Assembly: GCF_001411555.2 (NCBI RefSeq) | Contig: NC_049903.1 | Location: 14,055,234 to 14,119,233, forward strand | DNA from: Juglans regia | Lineage: Eukaryota; Streptophyta; Magnoliopsida; Fagales; Juglandaceae | Direction: 5' to 3' | Length of the DNA: 64,000 nucleotides | Shown here: positions 32,293-42,982 of the stretch, piece after piece | How positions within the stretch are numbered: position 1 is the first letter of the stretch | Layout of the letters: each line of letters begins with the position of its first letter | Made by a program: the position numbers and the translations under genes | The notes under the pieces: model-generated | What the model saw: the letters and a program-made list of their open reading frames with translations, nothing else | The model's database searches: none | What the model was told of the DNA's origin: nothing

Positions 32293-33081
32293 AGAATTTA
32301 TTATTAAAAATTTAATTTTTTTATATAAATTTTATATATATTATTTTTTAAAAATAATTACGCAACGCTTGTATATTTACGATTATAATTATTATTTCTC
32401 TTCAAAAAATAGACAAATCTTATATAAATTTTTTTTTTTTTTTAAGTTTCAATTAATAAAAGGATAATTTTTTATACACTTTTCAAAGACGGGTTCCATT
32501 TTTTTTTACACAGAGAGATAAGTGTACAAATCATTTCTATTTTTAATTTATTAATCGTTTTCAACCGTTGCAGCTTGCAGCATACACGTGCATGCAAAAC
32601 ACAATGGAAAGTCCAGATGGATTGGGAGGAGAGAAACTAGTAATTGAACTAATTGGTTTAGGTCTTTGACGATGTAGACGTAACCAATTAAGAGCAGTAC
32701 TATTTATAAGGTGACAATAAAGTTTTTAGATTTGGCATTTTGTTGCATACGTACAGTTGAACTTTTGCAGTAAATAGTATAGTTGAAATTCAAGCCAGAA
32801 TCAGTTTCATAGACGCAAAATGGTACCTGATCATCATCATCTTCACGTACATGACACATGAGAGAGCTGACAGAAAGAAATAGAGCTGAAAACATTACAC
32901 AACTGCATACTAAAAAGAGAAATAAAAAAGATCCCAAACATCTGAAACGTAGTTCCTCTCTAGCTAAAATTACATCATGATGAGATCTTGTACTACAACT
33001 ATATATATTATTGAGTTAACACCCATTGCAGCTTGCTACTAGTAACTGAGATCAGACACCAGATTCGAAACTAATTAACAA
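32293..33081. other. Spacer downstream of UFO
   Basis: AT-rich sequence then ordinary sequence, probably including the UFO 3' UTR (minus strand). It contains one short minus-strand frame of 77 codons (32704-32937) with a hydrophobic N-terminus; there is no other support for a gene. Confidence 0.35.
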
Positions 33082-34404
33082 CTAACCATTGTAAGGCTGA
33101 AATGGTAGGGTCAACTGGTCTAGAAGTCCAGTGACTGGGGTGGCAAGCCTAGGCTCATAAGCAAAGCCATGCAATTCACCATCACGTCCATTGTTGCTGC
33201 TGCTGCTGCCGCCACCATAACCTTGAGAGTAAGGACATGGAGGAATCCACAGCCACCTCTTCTCGCAGATATCCAATAGCAAAGCCTTGTCCGTCCCTCG
33301 TATCATAATCACAATAAAGTCTCCATGTCCAACGCAGTCGAACCCATTTCCACCTTCCAACTCCGCAAACTGGATGTAGAGCTGCTGTGGCATTCTTTCG
33401 ACTTCCACCCACGTAGTCCCGCATGCTTGCAAATCCCACAGCCTCAAACTCTTTGGTACATTTAGTTTGCTTTTCTCAACTGCTGCAACTAAGAGGAGAT
33501 TTCCCCTACTCTCGACCAAGCTTGGCGATCGCAGAAACCTTCGCATGGGAGCTTGAATCTTGCACCATATATTCGCTGCAACATCATGAGCTAAAACGCT
33601 AAATGGGTTATAGTTCATGCAGTAGAATTTTCCTCCCACGTAAACCATTCGACCTGACTCAAGGCTACATAGCCTTGGCAGAGAAGAAGTTGTACCCCAT
33701 ATTGAATAAAACCCACCCCCATCCATATGAAAGTTCTCGGCCGTTAAATTCTTGACTGCATAGGGAGAAATCATGTCATCCCCGGCAACTGTGACATCTA
33801 TTGATGAAGGGTTAACGATTAGGCCAATAGAAGGGAAGAGCCGGGGTCTTAGCGTGGGAGGCAATTGAGTTAGAGAACCAAGGATGGGGTTGCATAGGAT
33901 TATGCTTTTTGGACCAGCCTCATCTGAAACCCAACAAACTAAGCCACCGGAAGAAGAAGCAGGTGAGAACCCGGAGGGAACCAGAGCAAAGGAAAGGCGA
34001 TGCCATGCAATATCAATAGGATTAAAGAGATATCCTTCACAAGGTCCCCTGTTGTCTCCTCCTCCACCACTTTCCCTATATATGTAGCTCTTGAGGGTTT
34101 TGTGCTTAAAGAATAGAAACCAATGATGGCGAGGAGATACTTGGAGGTATAATTCAAGAAAGCTGTCCGAAAACAAGAGTGCGTACCATCTCTTACAGAC
34201 AGAACGAGCTCGAAAAAAGGCCGGTGGAGGGAGAAAAGCAAGCACACGATCGAGCAGCCTCTGTGGGAGTTTACTCCAGATCCTTCTGTCCATCCAGGGT
34301 GTAGTAATAGTATTTGGAGTGGCCCCGCTACTGCTACCACTCATAGTAGTAGTGAAAGTGTAGGAAAAGGGTAAGGGCGTCATAGAGGGGTGAAAGGTCT
34401 CCAT
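33082..34404 (-). CDS. UFO: F-box protein UNUSUAL FLORAL ORGANS (UFO/FIMBRIATA)
   Basis: An intronless gene for 440 residues, matching the usual length of about 440. The F-box lies at about residues 43-85 (IWSKLPQRLLDRVLAFLPPP, then SVCKRWYALLFS). The C-terminal part is a Kelch-like beta-propeller region carrying family hallmarks FFKHKTLKSYIY, RPRLFPSIGL, DVTVAGDD, ISPYAVKNL, YCMNYNPFSVL, APMRRFLRSPSL, AAVEKSKLNVPKSLRLW and the end LLDQLTLPF. UFO is the substrate receptor of an SCF ubiquitin ligase that binds ASK1. It acts with LEAFY in the nucleus to switch on B-class floral genes such as APETALA3 and to set flower meristem fate. All conserved blocks are present with no frame break, so the gene looks functional. 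A Gly/Ser-rich insert near residue 400 is a normal variable site. Confidence 0.97.
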   Translation of the reverse strand: METFHPSMTPLPFSYTFTTTMSGSSSGATPNTITTPWMDRRIWSKLPQRLLDRVLAFLPPPAFFRARSVCKRWYALLFSDSFLELYLQVSPRHHWFLFFKHKTLKSYIYRESGGGGDNRGPCEGYLFNPIDIAWHRLSFALVPSGFSPASSSGGLVCWVSDEAGPKSIILCNPILGSLTQLPPTLRPRLFPSIGLIVNPSSIDVTVAGDDMISPYAVKNLTAENFHMDGGGFYSIWGTTSSLPRLCSLESGRMVYVGGKFYCMNYNPFSVLAHDVAANIWCKIQAPMRRFLRSPSLVESRGNLLLVAAVEKSKLNVPKSLRLWDLQACGTTWVEVERMPQQLYIQFAELEGGNGFDCVGHGDFIVIMIRGTDKALLLDICEKRWLWIPPCPYSQGYGGGSSSSNNGRDGELHGFAYEPRLATPVTGLLDQLTLPFQPYNG

Positions 34405-35552
34405 GTTTATGGCTTGGCTTGGACCTTTTTCCTTTTTTTTGTTTTTTTATTCAGTATAAAACTAAAACGCTCCTGATCTCAGTCTTTCTTTTCAGTGGAA
34501 ACAAAAAGTAGAGCAAGCCTTAAGCTGGAGAAGGCTTCCGTTTATGAAGGGATACCTTGCTTTTCATGTTTAGTGAATCACTCTTTCTTCGCGAGAAAGA
34601 AAGAAAGGTGGCTAATATTTTTGCTTTTGGTGAGAGCTTGGGAAGTCAACATATAAATGGAAATCTAAGAAGGCAGCATGTTGAGAACCAAAAAAAGTGT
34701 TTTTTTTTTTTTTAATTTTTAATTTTGGCAGGTTACTGCAAGAAACTGCTAGCAATCACCTATTCGGTTTTCTCATCATTAGTGGGGTTGGAGAGAGAAG
34801 TCGAAGGAGGAGGCAGCCCCCCCCAGAAGACAACTGAAAACAGAAGAAAAGACGCGTTTCTAGCTAAGGAAGAAAGGTACTTAAAACTCATGAAGTTTGG
34901 TTGGGCTTGGATTGTTTTGTTCGGATGGGGCGGGACAAGTGTTTATATAATGCGGGGTTGGCATACCTTTCTGATTTCTCTTTGGCTTCTTTTTGCGAGA
35001 AAATGAATGGCAGTGATTCGGATTGATCTTTCTATCTATCTATCTATCTATCATTTCAGTGTTGTTTTGTCATCGCCGAGGTAGGACCTAGGAAGGACAG
35101 AGCAGATCAGAGAGAGAGAGAGGTAAAGTGCCGACACGAGTGTCCTTGCACTGATCATTCACACTGCGCAAACCCCTCCAAGTGGTGCACCAGCTCAAAC
35201 TCTCACAAGTTGAACCAGCTAGCGCGAGAAACGTGAAGGATATTTCTCTTAATTATATATATATATATATATATGCAGCCGATGTAAAGATGGATAAAAA
35301 CAAACAAACAAACAGTAGAGTTTTTTCATTGCAGTCATGTGGTCATCCTGAGGATCAGGTACAACAAAATCCGAGCACCCATGGATCGTGCAGCAAGGCG
35401 TGTGCACTGTGTACCCCTTTTTGTACAATATTTAATAATATATTAATTTTGGCCAGCCGTGAAGTTATAAATTATAATTAAAACAATTTTTATATGTGTT
35501 AATTACGTACGTACGTACTAGTTTTACTCTCCATATATATTATATTATATAT
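34405..35552. other. UFO upstream region
   Basis: Probable promoter and leader of UFO, which is read leftwards from 34404. It has T runs, a CTAT tetranucleotide run (35029-35052) and a TA tract (35256-35275). A TATAAAC-like box on the minus strand lies at about 34941-34949. It is about 540 bp from the start codon, so its role is uncertain. Confidence 0.4.
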
Positions 35553-35726
35553 ATAAGAAATAATATCTATAATAGTGAGTATGTAAGTTTCGTACAGTTA
35601 TTTTAAAAAGTGAATAAATACATAATTCAAGTGAAAAAAAATTAATTTTTTAAAAATAAACTCTACTCATTTTCAAAATAACTGTATGGCGCTTACACAC
35701 TCTACGATTGTAAGTAACATTACTCT
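35553..35726. mobile_element. MITE of the AGTAATGTTAC family, copy 1
   Basis: A palindromic AT-rich element of about 170 bp. Its right end, CTACGATTGTAAGTAACATTACTCT, is an inverted, worn match of its left end and matches ends at 37456, 41701 and 59519. The centre holds AATTAATTTTTTAAAAATAA, shared by the other copies. Confidence 0.6.
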
Positions 35727-36509
35727 ATATATATATATATATATATTCCTTCCTATAGTCTATAGAGAAACGATATTATCGATCATAATCCCTAGCTTCA
35801 AGCTGGCGTTCTTCTTGTTTGTTTGATGCCTTGACCAGAAAGATTCCGAGGTGCATGCATAGGAAAATGATATAGAAAAACTATATTATAATATGCATGT
35901 TTACAACTAAAAAAAAAAAAAAATTATTATTTTATTTACTTTCTGCAAATACAAATTTTTTGAATTAAAGTAGAAAAGATTAATATTTAAATGTGTAGTA
36001 GTACTAGTTAAGTTGTAATATAATTGATGGTGTAATGCATATATAGCAATGTGCTATATATGTATATAATCCGACGGAATATATGTGTATTTTTTGGAAT
36101 CAGTCGCGGAACCAAAATTTTTGTGTGCAGCTTAATTACGTGTAATGTTTATGTAAAATAAAAAGAAATAAATGTGAAGTTTAAATATTCCACAGTCGAT
36201 TATAAAATCATAACTATATATACAAATTACATCTACGTAAAATCATCTTTAAAGAAAACTTTCTTTTCCAATAAAAAAATTATATAGAAATAAGATTCCA
36301 AAACACACAACTTGACACGATCTCCATTAGATTTCTTATTATAGTCTTTCATGTAATAATATTCATCTATTATCATTTTTTAAAAGATATTTTAAAAAAT
36401 TTTATTTACAATAAAAACTAATTGATGAATTTTTAATATTAATGAGTTTATATTTTTTTAAAAAAATTTTCTATAATAATTAAGAATGCTTAAAAAATGA
36501 AAAAGTTGA
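35727..36509. other. AT-rich spacer
   Basis: Begins with a TA tract (35726-35745). No gene, RNA or clear element is seen. Confidence 0.4.
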
Positions 36510-36682
36510 CTTCGTTTAGAATTTAAACTTATCTCAACTCATCTCAATTTATTATTACAATTTTTTTAAATTTCAATATAAAATATAATAAATAATTCAA
36601 CTTTTTTAAATCTTAAAATAATAATAATATTAAAAAATAATATTTTATTACCTAAATTTAACTTAATTTAATTCAGTTCAAC
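36510..36682 (-). mobile_element. MITE of the GAGATGAG family, copy 3
   Basis: Reverse orientation: CTTATCTCAACTCATCTCAA at the left, then AATAATAATATTAAAAAATA in the core. Matches the other copies; the right end is worn. Confidence 0.7.
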
Positions 36683-37373
36683 GTTGAAATACAGCACACT
36701 GATATGCAGATTTGGTGATATCACTGTCGTTTTAAGAGACACCGGGTCCAGAATATCTCTATGACCAATGAAAGTGACCTGATTGAATACTGACTGGTCA
36801 ACCTCTAAAGTGACTTCAGTAAATTGAAGAGTTTCGGCCTCAACCGTGTCGGCCTGGATCATTAACTAACTAATATTGAAGGGTTAATTTGTGAATTGAT
36901 TATCTTAAGATGCCACAAATATATTAATCTAAATAATAATTAATTAGGTTTTTGTTAATTGAGTATAAGTACTGCTCTTGAAGCATGCATGGTTTATGCA
37001 TGTTCTTTAATTTATCAATACCTGATGTATTATTTTCAAGAAAAAAATCAATTTGCTAGCACGAAAAATTGCTTTTTAAGAAAAATAATTTCATCTAAAA
37101 AAGTTATCATATATATTCGGTTGACAAGAACAATACAGGCCATTTTAATAGAATTTCTGAACTAAAACTAATGAAACGATTTGAAACAAATTCGAATATA
37201 TAGTTTGAATTGGACCATTAATATCTTTGAACGGATATATATCTTGATTGATTAAGTGTGCGGTTACTTTTATATATATTCGAACGAAACTAGATATATA
37301 TAAATAAATCATATTTGTAATAATAAAATACATAAGTGTCATGTATTTATTAAAAAAAAAAGTAAGCATACAG

Positions 37374-37457
37374 AAATTAATTTTTAAATAGTAAACTCTT
37401 TTTCAAAAAGAATATGCGGCACTTTCACAATCTATGATTGTATCTAACATTACTCTT
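37374..37457. mobile_element. Half copy of the AGTAATGTTAC MITE family
   Basis: Only the right half is clear: AATTAATTTTTAAATAGTAA, then GCGGCACTTTCACAATCTATG and the end AACATTACTCTT. Confidence 0.5.
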
Positions 37458-37556
37458 CAAGCAATATTTATAGCAATATGTCAATAACATCCCGGCCAAC
37501 ATCAAAGAATCCCATTATCTATTAATCCTAAAACAAATTCAATAAATAATACTCAT

Positions 37557-38508
37557 CATTAGCCAAGTGGTCATAGCAGCCTCCTCAAGCTCATCTTGCT
37601 CCTAGTTTTTAACCATTTGGTTCCAAATATCCATTAAATGCCACTAAATTTTTCTGTAATTTTGGCTCCAAACATCTCTAAAAGCTCCACACTACTCCCA
37701 TAGAATATGTCCCGAAGTTTCTGAATCCAAGCCACAAATTGGACATGCACTTCACTACGGGGGCTTCAAGTGAACATTTTCACAGTATTAAGTATCTTCA
37801 TTTTCCAAATAGCTTTCCAAATTCTCTAACTCAAACTCTCCAATCTGGGCAAGAAGAAATAAATTCACATATGGGAAATATTTCAACTTTCAAGAACCCA
37901 ACTCTTGTTCTCAGGAGAACAAGAGATGAGCTGTTGATGTTTAAAAGCTCTAATAACTTGTCCCAAAAAGTGTCAACTAGATGGCAGAAACCAACAAAGG
38001 AAGTTTATAAGCTAAACTGGGATGTAGCTACTAAAAATGCATATGACAGAATTGGCATTGGTATGATTGCTATGGATTTTAAGGGCCAGGTTCTTGGCAC
38101 CCTTAGAGCTCCCAGAAAACTAAGTGCAAATTCTTTTACTGCAAAAACATATGCACTATTGGTAGCAACTATTTTTTGTAAAGAAATGAGTCTTAAATAG
38201 ATCAGTCTAGAGGAGGATGCGTTGCAGGTGGTGAATATGCTAGATAAGACTAATACAAATTGGAGCTTAGGGAGCTTATCGATTGAGGATGCAAGGAAAA
38301 TCTTCAATTCCTTTGCTAATTGGTTAGTGATCCACACTAATAGCGATGCAAATATGGCTGCTCATAATTATCTAGCTAGAGATGACTTAATCTAGATGAA
38401 GACTTATATGATTTGGAAGATTTTTCTCAATATATTCAACTCACGGTTATCAGTGAGATATTGTAAGTCTTCAGATTGCAATAAAAACTAGTTTCATTTT
38501 AAAAAAAT
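37557..38508 (+). mobile_element. LINE copy with 5' inversion (twin priming) and RNase H-like domain
   Basis: A 952-bp insertion flanked by a 12-bp duplication, AATAATACTCAT (37545-37556 and 38509-38520), with an A-rich 3' end. The right part (about 37925-38460) is plus strand and encodes an RNase H-like RVT_3 region: YKLNWDVATKNAYDRIGIGM, ISLEEDALQVVNML, ANMAAHNYLARDDL. The left part (37557 to about 37860) reads on the minus strand as the domain that should precede it: WKMKILNTVKMFT then a CPICGLDSET...H.LW.C zinc-binding motif. Inversion of the 5' piece inside a single duplication is the signature of twin priming during LINE insertion. Stops are present, so it is dead. Confidence 0.82.
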
Positions 38509-38520
38509 AATAATACTCAT

Positions 38521-40261
38521 AATTTATTTATCATGAAAAAATATTATTTTTACAATATGTATTCCAAAAACGATAGATAAAAAAAATACTAATTAAAGAA
38601 TATTAACTTCAAGCATGATTTATGATCCATAAAAAGATTAAATTCATCTCAATTTACTCCATACATTTCAACCTAAAAAGTTAAACATATCTCAACCTTA
38701 AAAGGTGAAACTTATCTCAATAGAATATATATAAAATATTACTATTTACAATTCAACTCAACTCATATCAATATTCAAATGCAGCCTAGAGTCTAGAGAA
38801 TGGATGGCCCGACCAATTACTCCGACTAATTGTAGATTTTCTCCCCTCGTTTACGTGTCAATTCTTTTTACTACAACGTACGTAACTAAATATATTAATA
38901 GCTGATCAGTTCGGTATATTATAAAATAACGTTAAAAATTAAATTTAATTGTTTATTTAATTTCTAATATTACATCTAAACAACCAATTCCAACATTCTG
39001 CATATAGATTCAAAATTTTAGAGAAGTATTACGCACAATGATAAAAATTATAATTTTATAAAAATAAATCTAAATATGACTTTATATGATACGTTAAATT
39101 TATTTTATAATAAAAATAATTTTACAATCTAACATACCGGTCATATTAAATTACGTTGATTTATGAATTTTTTTTTTATGACATCACTTTATAACTAAAT
39201 CATTTCTATTTTATAAATTACAACATATATGCAGTCTGTGTGGTTTTTTAAGAACTGAAATTATCATATTATCTTCGTAAAAGAAAGAGAGAGATGGTCA
39301 TAAAAAAGAAGAAAACTGATTATCTCAAGCCTTAAAAAAATACGAAAGATAAGTATTTCACGTACACATAAGTTGTGCCAATTGCTAAAGAGTGACAAAA
39401 ACTTTTCCATACTAAATTTTAAAATTTAAATAAAATTATTCTTTCTCAAAATAATATTGCATTGCTGACTATCTTTGATTAATTTTCCTTGATAATAATT
39501 ATTGAAAAATAATATATACAAATTTCAAATGTATAAATTTTACACAAATTTTTAATAAAAACAAGTAGACTATACTATAAAAAAAAATATAAAAAATTCT
39601 TTTTCATTTTGTATAAAATCTATTTTTTTTTTATAAGAAATTTATACAAAATTTATATATTTGAGATTTGCAACTGGCGTTACGTTATTTTTACAGGCAT
39701 TGCGGTGAAATATCTAAATTGAATTAGGGTTGTTGAGAGCTGAGAGTGAGAGGCATCTTTGTCCGAGAGCAGTTTGTCAGATCATACGTCTAATCTCATA
39801 TCTCATTGATGGGTTTTTGGCAGAGACAGGCGTGAACTATAAAAAGCTTTTAGAAGTCAGTCAGTGAGTCCTTTGGAGATTCAGGTGCAGCTTATTAAAG
39901 CTGTATTTTTACGTACCCTAGGAACCTCACCTGGGCTACTAGTCCTGCATGCTCCTCTCCTCTTTCTTTCTCTCTGAGTCACATGAATATTCTCTCTCTC
40001 TCTCTCTTTTTCATGGGTTTAGTCTGCTGGGCTGGCTTTTGTTTGGTTTCGTTAAGGGAAGAAAATCTTAGTCAGAAACAGTCGCAATGTCTTGTTCGTG
40101 TCAATCCTTTTACCGATTAGCATTTGTCTCAGAGTTAACCCTTCGAAAATGGTAAAAAGCGTTTTGTGCAGATTTGGAAATGGATACTTCCTTCAAGAAA
40201 TCTCCACATTCGGAAAAAGCTTAACCGTTCATTTTTAGAAAATTGTGTTCACCTCAAGCAC

Positions 40262-40262
<1 letters not shown>
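38521..40262. other. Long spacer without a recognisable gene
   Basis: AT-rich sequence. A diverged CTCAAC-rich stretch near 38640-38790 may be an old copy of the GAGATGAG MITE family. A less AT-rich piece with CT runs (39720-40262) looks like a leader or non-coding transcript region but has no open frame I can support. Confidence 0.4.

Positions 40263-40319
<57 letters not shown>
40263..40319. repeat. (CT)n microsatellite
   Basis: A near-perfect CT dinucleotide run of about 56 bp. A shorter run lies at 39990-40009. Confidence 0.95.
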
Positions 40320-40324
<5 letters not shown>

Positions 40325-40386
40325 TTGTTTTTTGTTTTTCAATGATATGGGTCTCCCACCTTTCTTTTTTAACCCACGCGACATTA

Positions 40387-40619
40387 GGGCTGATTTGGAT
40401 AAAAACAAATAAGATGAAGTGATTTTAAATAAAAATTAAAAATTAAAAAGTAAAATAAAATATTATTTTTTAATATTATTATTTTGAGATTTTAAAAAAT
40501 TGAATTAAGATTTAAAAAAATTAAATTATTTATTATATTTTATGTGAAAATTTTAAAAAAATTATAATAATAATATTATATGAGATGAAATTAAACACTT
40601 TCAGAATTCAAACGAGACC
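40387..40619 (+). mobile_element. MITE of the GAGATGAG family, copy 4
   Basis: Left end CTGATTTGGATAAAAACAAA, core AATATTATTTTTTAATATTA with TTTTGAGATTTTAAAAAATT, right end ATTCAAACGAGACC. Same family as the copy at 42781. Confidence 0.75.
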
Positions 40620-41700
40620 TTACAATACATATTATAAAATAAGGATATTTTGATAAATAATATTATTTTTATTTTATAAAACTATCATTCTTTTTAAAAT
40701 ATTATTGTGTAAAATATTGTGAAAAGTTATGTGTATTTATCATTTTTTGTTTCCTTGCAACATGGGTTTTTTTTTTTAAAAAAAAAAAACAAAATAGTAT
40801 CCTCTCCCATTTGCTACAAAGATCCTTCCCCTTCTCTATATTTCTCCAATTATTTGGCTAGACGCTTTGACTTCCCCAAACTTCATACTCTCTTCTAGAC
40901 AATTGATTTAATTTATTGAATAAAAAAGTGGAAATTAAAAAATATATATATTTTTCAAGCAAAAAAAATAAAAAATAAACAGAATTTTATCAAAGAATTA
41001 TGGAAAAAACGAACCTACATCATTTCTATGTTGTGCCAACTTTACCCAGGGATCTTCAATACTTACGTGATGATAAATAATATTTACAGTCATGATGCAG
41101 GATATGTAGTCATAAATTATGTAAGTACTACACATTAATTTTAAAAAAAGTAAGTAAATATAAGATCTATATAAATAAATTAATTTCTTAATAATGAATC
41201 TTACTTTTTTTTTAAAAAAAATGTACAGTATAATATATATAATGTTAGGAAAAATCTAATTGTAAGCAGTTTTGCCCACTAATATGCATACTCATTCAAT
41301 ATGATTGGTCAGAAAATAGATTTTATTAAAAACAGTGCGAATTTGAATTTAGAATATGAATGCAACAACATTAGTATGCAGATTAGTACTCAAACTTGCT
41401 TGTATATAGCAAAATTCATAATATTAGATAGAATGCATATCAAAATTTGACTAATTAATTATAAGCTCCTTAATTATGTTTATCGGCCGTTAATTAAATG
41501 TCTTCGGAGAGTCTAGTTAGTCGAACCGGTGAGTGACCATTTTGCATATTTTGGGAAATAAGGCATATTGCAAGACTAGCTAAGTAATTTGATCCTAGCT
41601 TAATTAATTTTACTGCCTATATATCCGGTATAATGTATATATGCCATGCGAGCAATATTCTAGGCATCATCGTGAACGTTCACCTATAATATAATGAATG
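40620..41700. other. AT-rich spacer
   Basis: No gene or RNA seen. A stretch near 41062-41235 with TTTACAGTCATGA and AATTAATTTCTTAATAATGAA may be a worn copy of the AGTAATGTTAC MITE family. Confidence 0.4.
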
Positions 41701-41862
41701 AGTAATTCTACATACAATCGTAAAATATGTAAACGTTTTGTAATCACTTTAAAAAATAATGAGGTTCATTATTAAAAAATTAATTTTTTTTATGTAAATC
41801 ACATATTTTATTTATTTATTTTAAAATAATTACGCGACGATAATATAATTTACGTCCCAATT
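41701..41862. mobile_element. MITE of the AGTAATGTTAC family, copy 2
   Basis: Begins AGTAATTCTACATACAATCG, has the shared centre TTATTAAAAAATTAATTTTT and ends with an inverted TTACGCGACG-type sequence. Confidence 0.6.
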
Positions 41863-42780
41863 AAGGTGGAAGACAAGAGATCAGAAAGATGACGGCCAAG
41901 TGCAATATTATTCATTATACATGATATATAGTACTTTTGATGTGATCTCCGGAAAAAGAGTAAAATCGTGGATGCATGCATGGATTTGCTTGTAAGAATA
42001 TTTAAATAACAAGTGCATATAAAACATGAGAACAGCTGGCATCTTACTTAAATTTTCAATGGAAAACCATCATTAGTAGATCAGCACCAAGACATAAATT
42101 TGCAGTGCTGTAGTTATCAGAATAAGAATCAGTTAAAAGTTAAATTTAATGAATATTTAACTATTAAAGAATAAAATATATTTATATTAAATTAGTCAAA
42201 TTTTAAATATTTAAAATTTAATTACAGTAATTTTTAAAAAAATTTTTAAATTTAAAGGTTATTGTACATACACCAAATACATATTTTATTAATTATTTTT
42301 CTCTCATTTTCTTTCTAACACATATTTTATCATAATTAATATATTAATTTGACTTAGTGATATATTAATTTAATAAGAACATGATTATTAATTAACATAT
42401 AATAAGTAGAATAGTAAAATATAATAAAATTAAAAAAATTAAATATTTTTGAAATTATTAGTTATTCATTATCATATAATGAATAAATATATAATTTAAT
42501 GTGAAGATTTGATGTGAATAATCAAAATCAAATTCATTTTATATTATTTTATTATTATATAATGAAAAAATAATTATTCCAATGTGGAGATTTATGTGAA
42601 TGAAATAGTCAAAAGTTAAATTTTTTTTACATTCATAAAAAATGTCCTTTAATTTTGATTAATCTAATGAGAGTGCTCTCAGGACCCAAATATAATTCAG
42701 AAATCCTATACTTAAATATTTGTAACTAGGGTTGAAAGAATACAAATTCAAATTGCTAGAATAATAATATCTATTTAAGA

Positions 42781-42982
42781 CTCCTTTTGGATAGTAAAAT
42801 GAGATGAGATAGTTTTAGATGAAAGTTGAATAAAATATTATTAGAATATTATTTTTTAATATTATTATTATTTTGAGATTTGATAAAAGTTGAATTATTA
42901 ATTATATTTTGTGTAAAAATTTAAAAAAATTGTAATAACGAGATGAGATGATGAGATGAAATCATTTTTATATCCAAACAGG
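42781..42982 (+). mobile_element. MITE of the GAGATGAG family, copy 5 (best preserved)
   Basis: The left end CTTTTGGATAGTAAAATGAG and right end TATCCAAACAGG are inverted to each other. GAGATGAGAT blocks lie just inside both ends and the core is AATATTATTTTTTAATATTA. There is no coding capacity. It is the clearest template for the family in this window. Confidence 0.85.

Noticed and set aside
33884..34340. Frames of 67 and 133 codons overlapping UFO
   Set aside because: Both are shadows of the UFO coding sequence in other frames.
34725..35006. 93-codon plus-strand frame upstream of UFO
   Set aside because: No recognisable domain and odd composition; it lies in the probable UFO promoter/leader on the opposite strand.
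36668..36862. 64-codon minus-strand frame with ordinary composition
   Set aside because: No recognisable motif, no splice or start context, and surrounded by MITE and AT-rich spacer.
40263..40319. CT tract considered as part of a gene leader
   Set aside because: There is no following start codon with an open frame or splice donor leading to coding sequence; it is kept only as a microsatellite.
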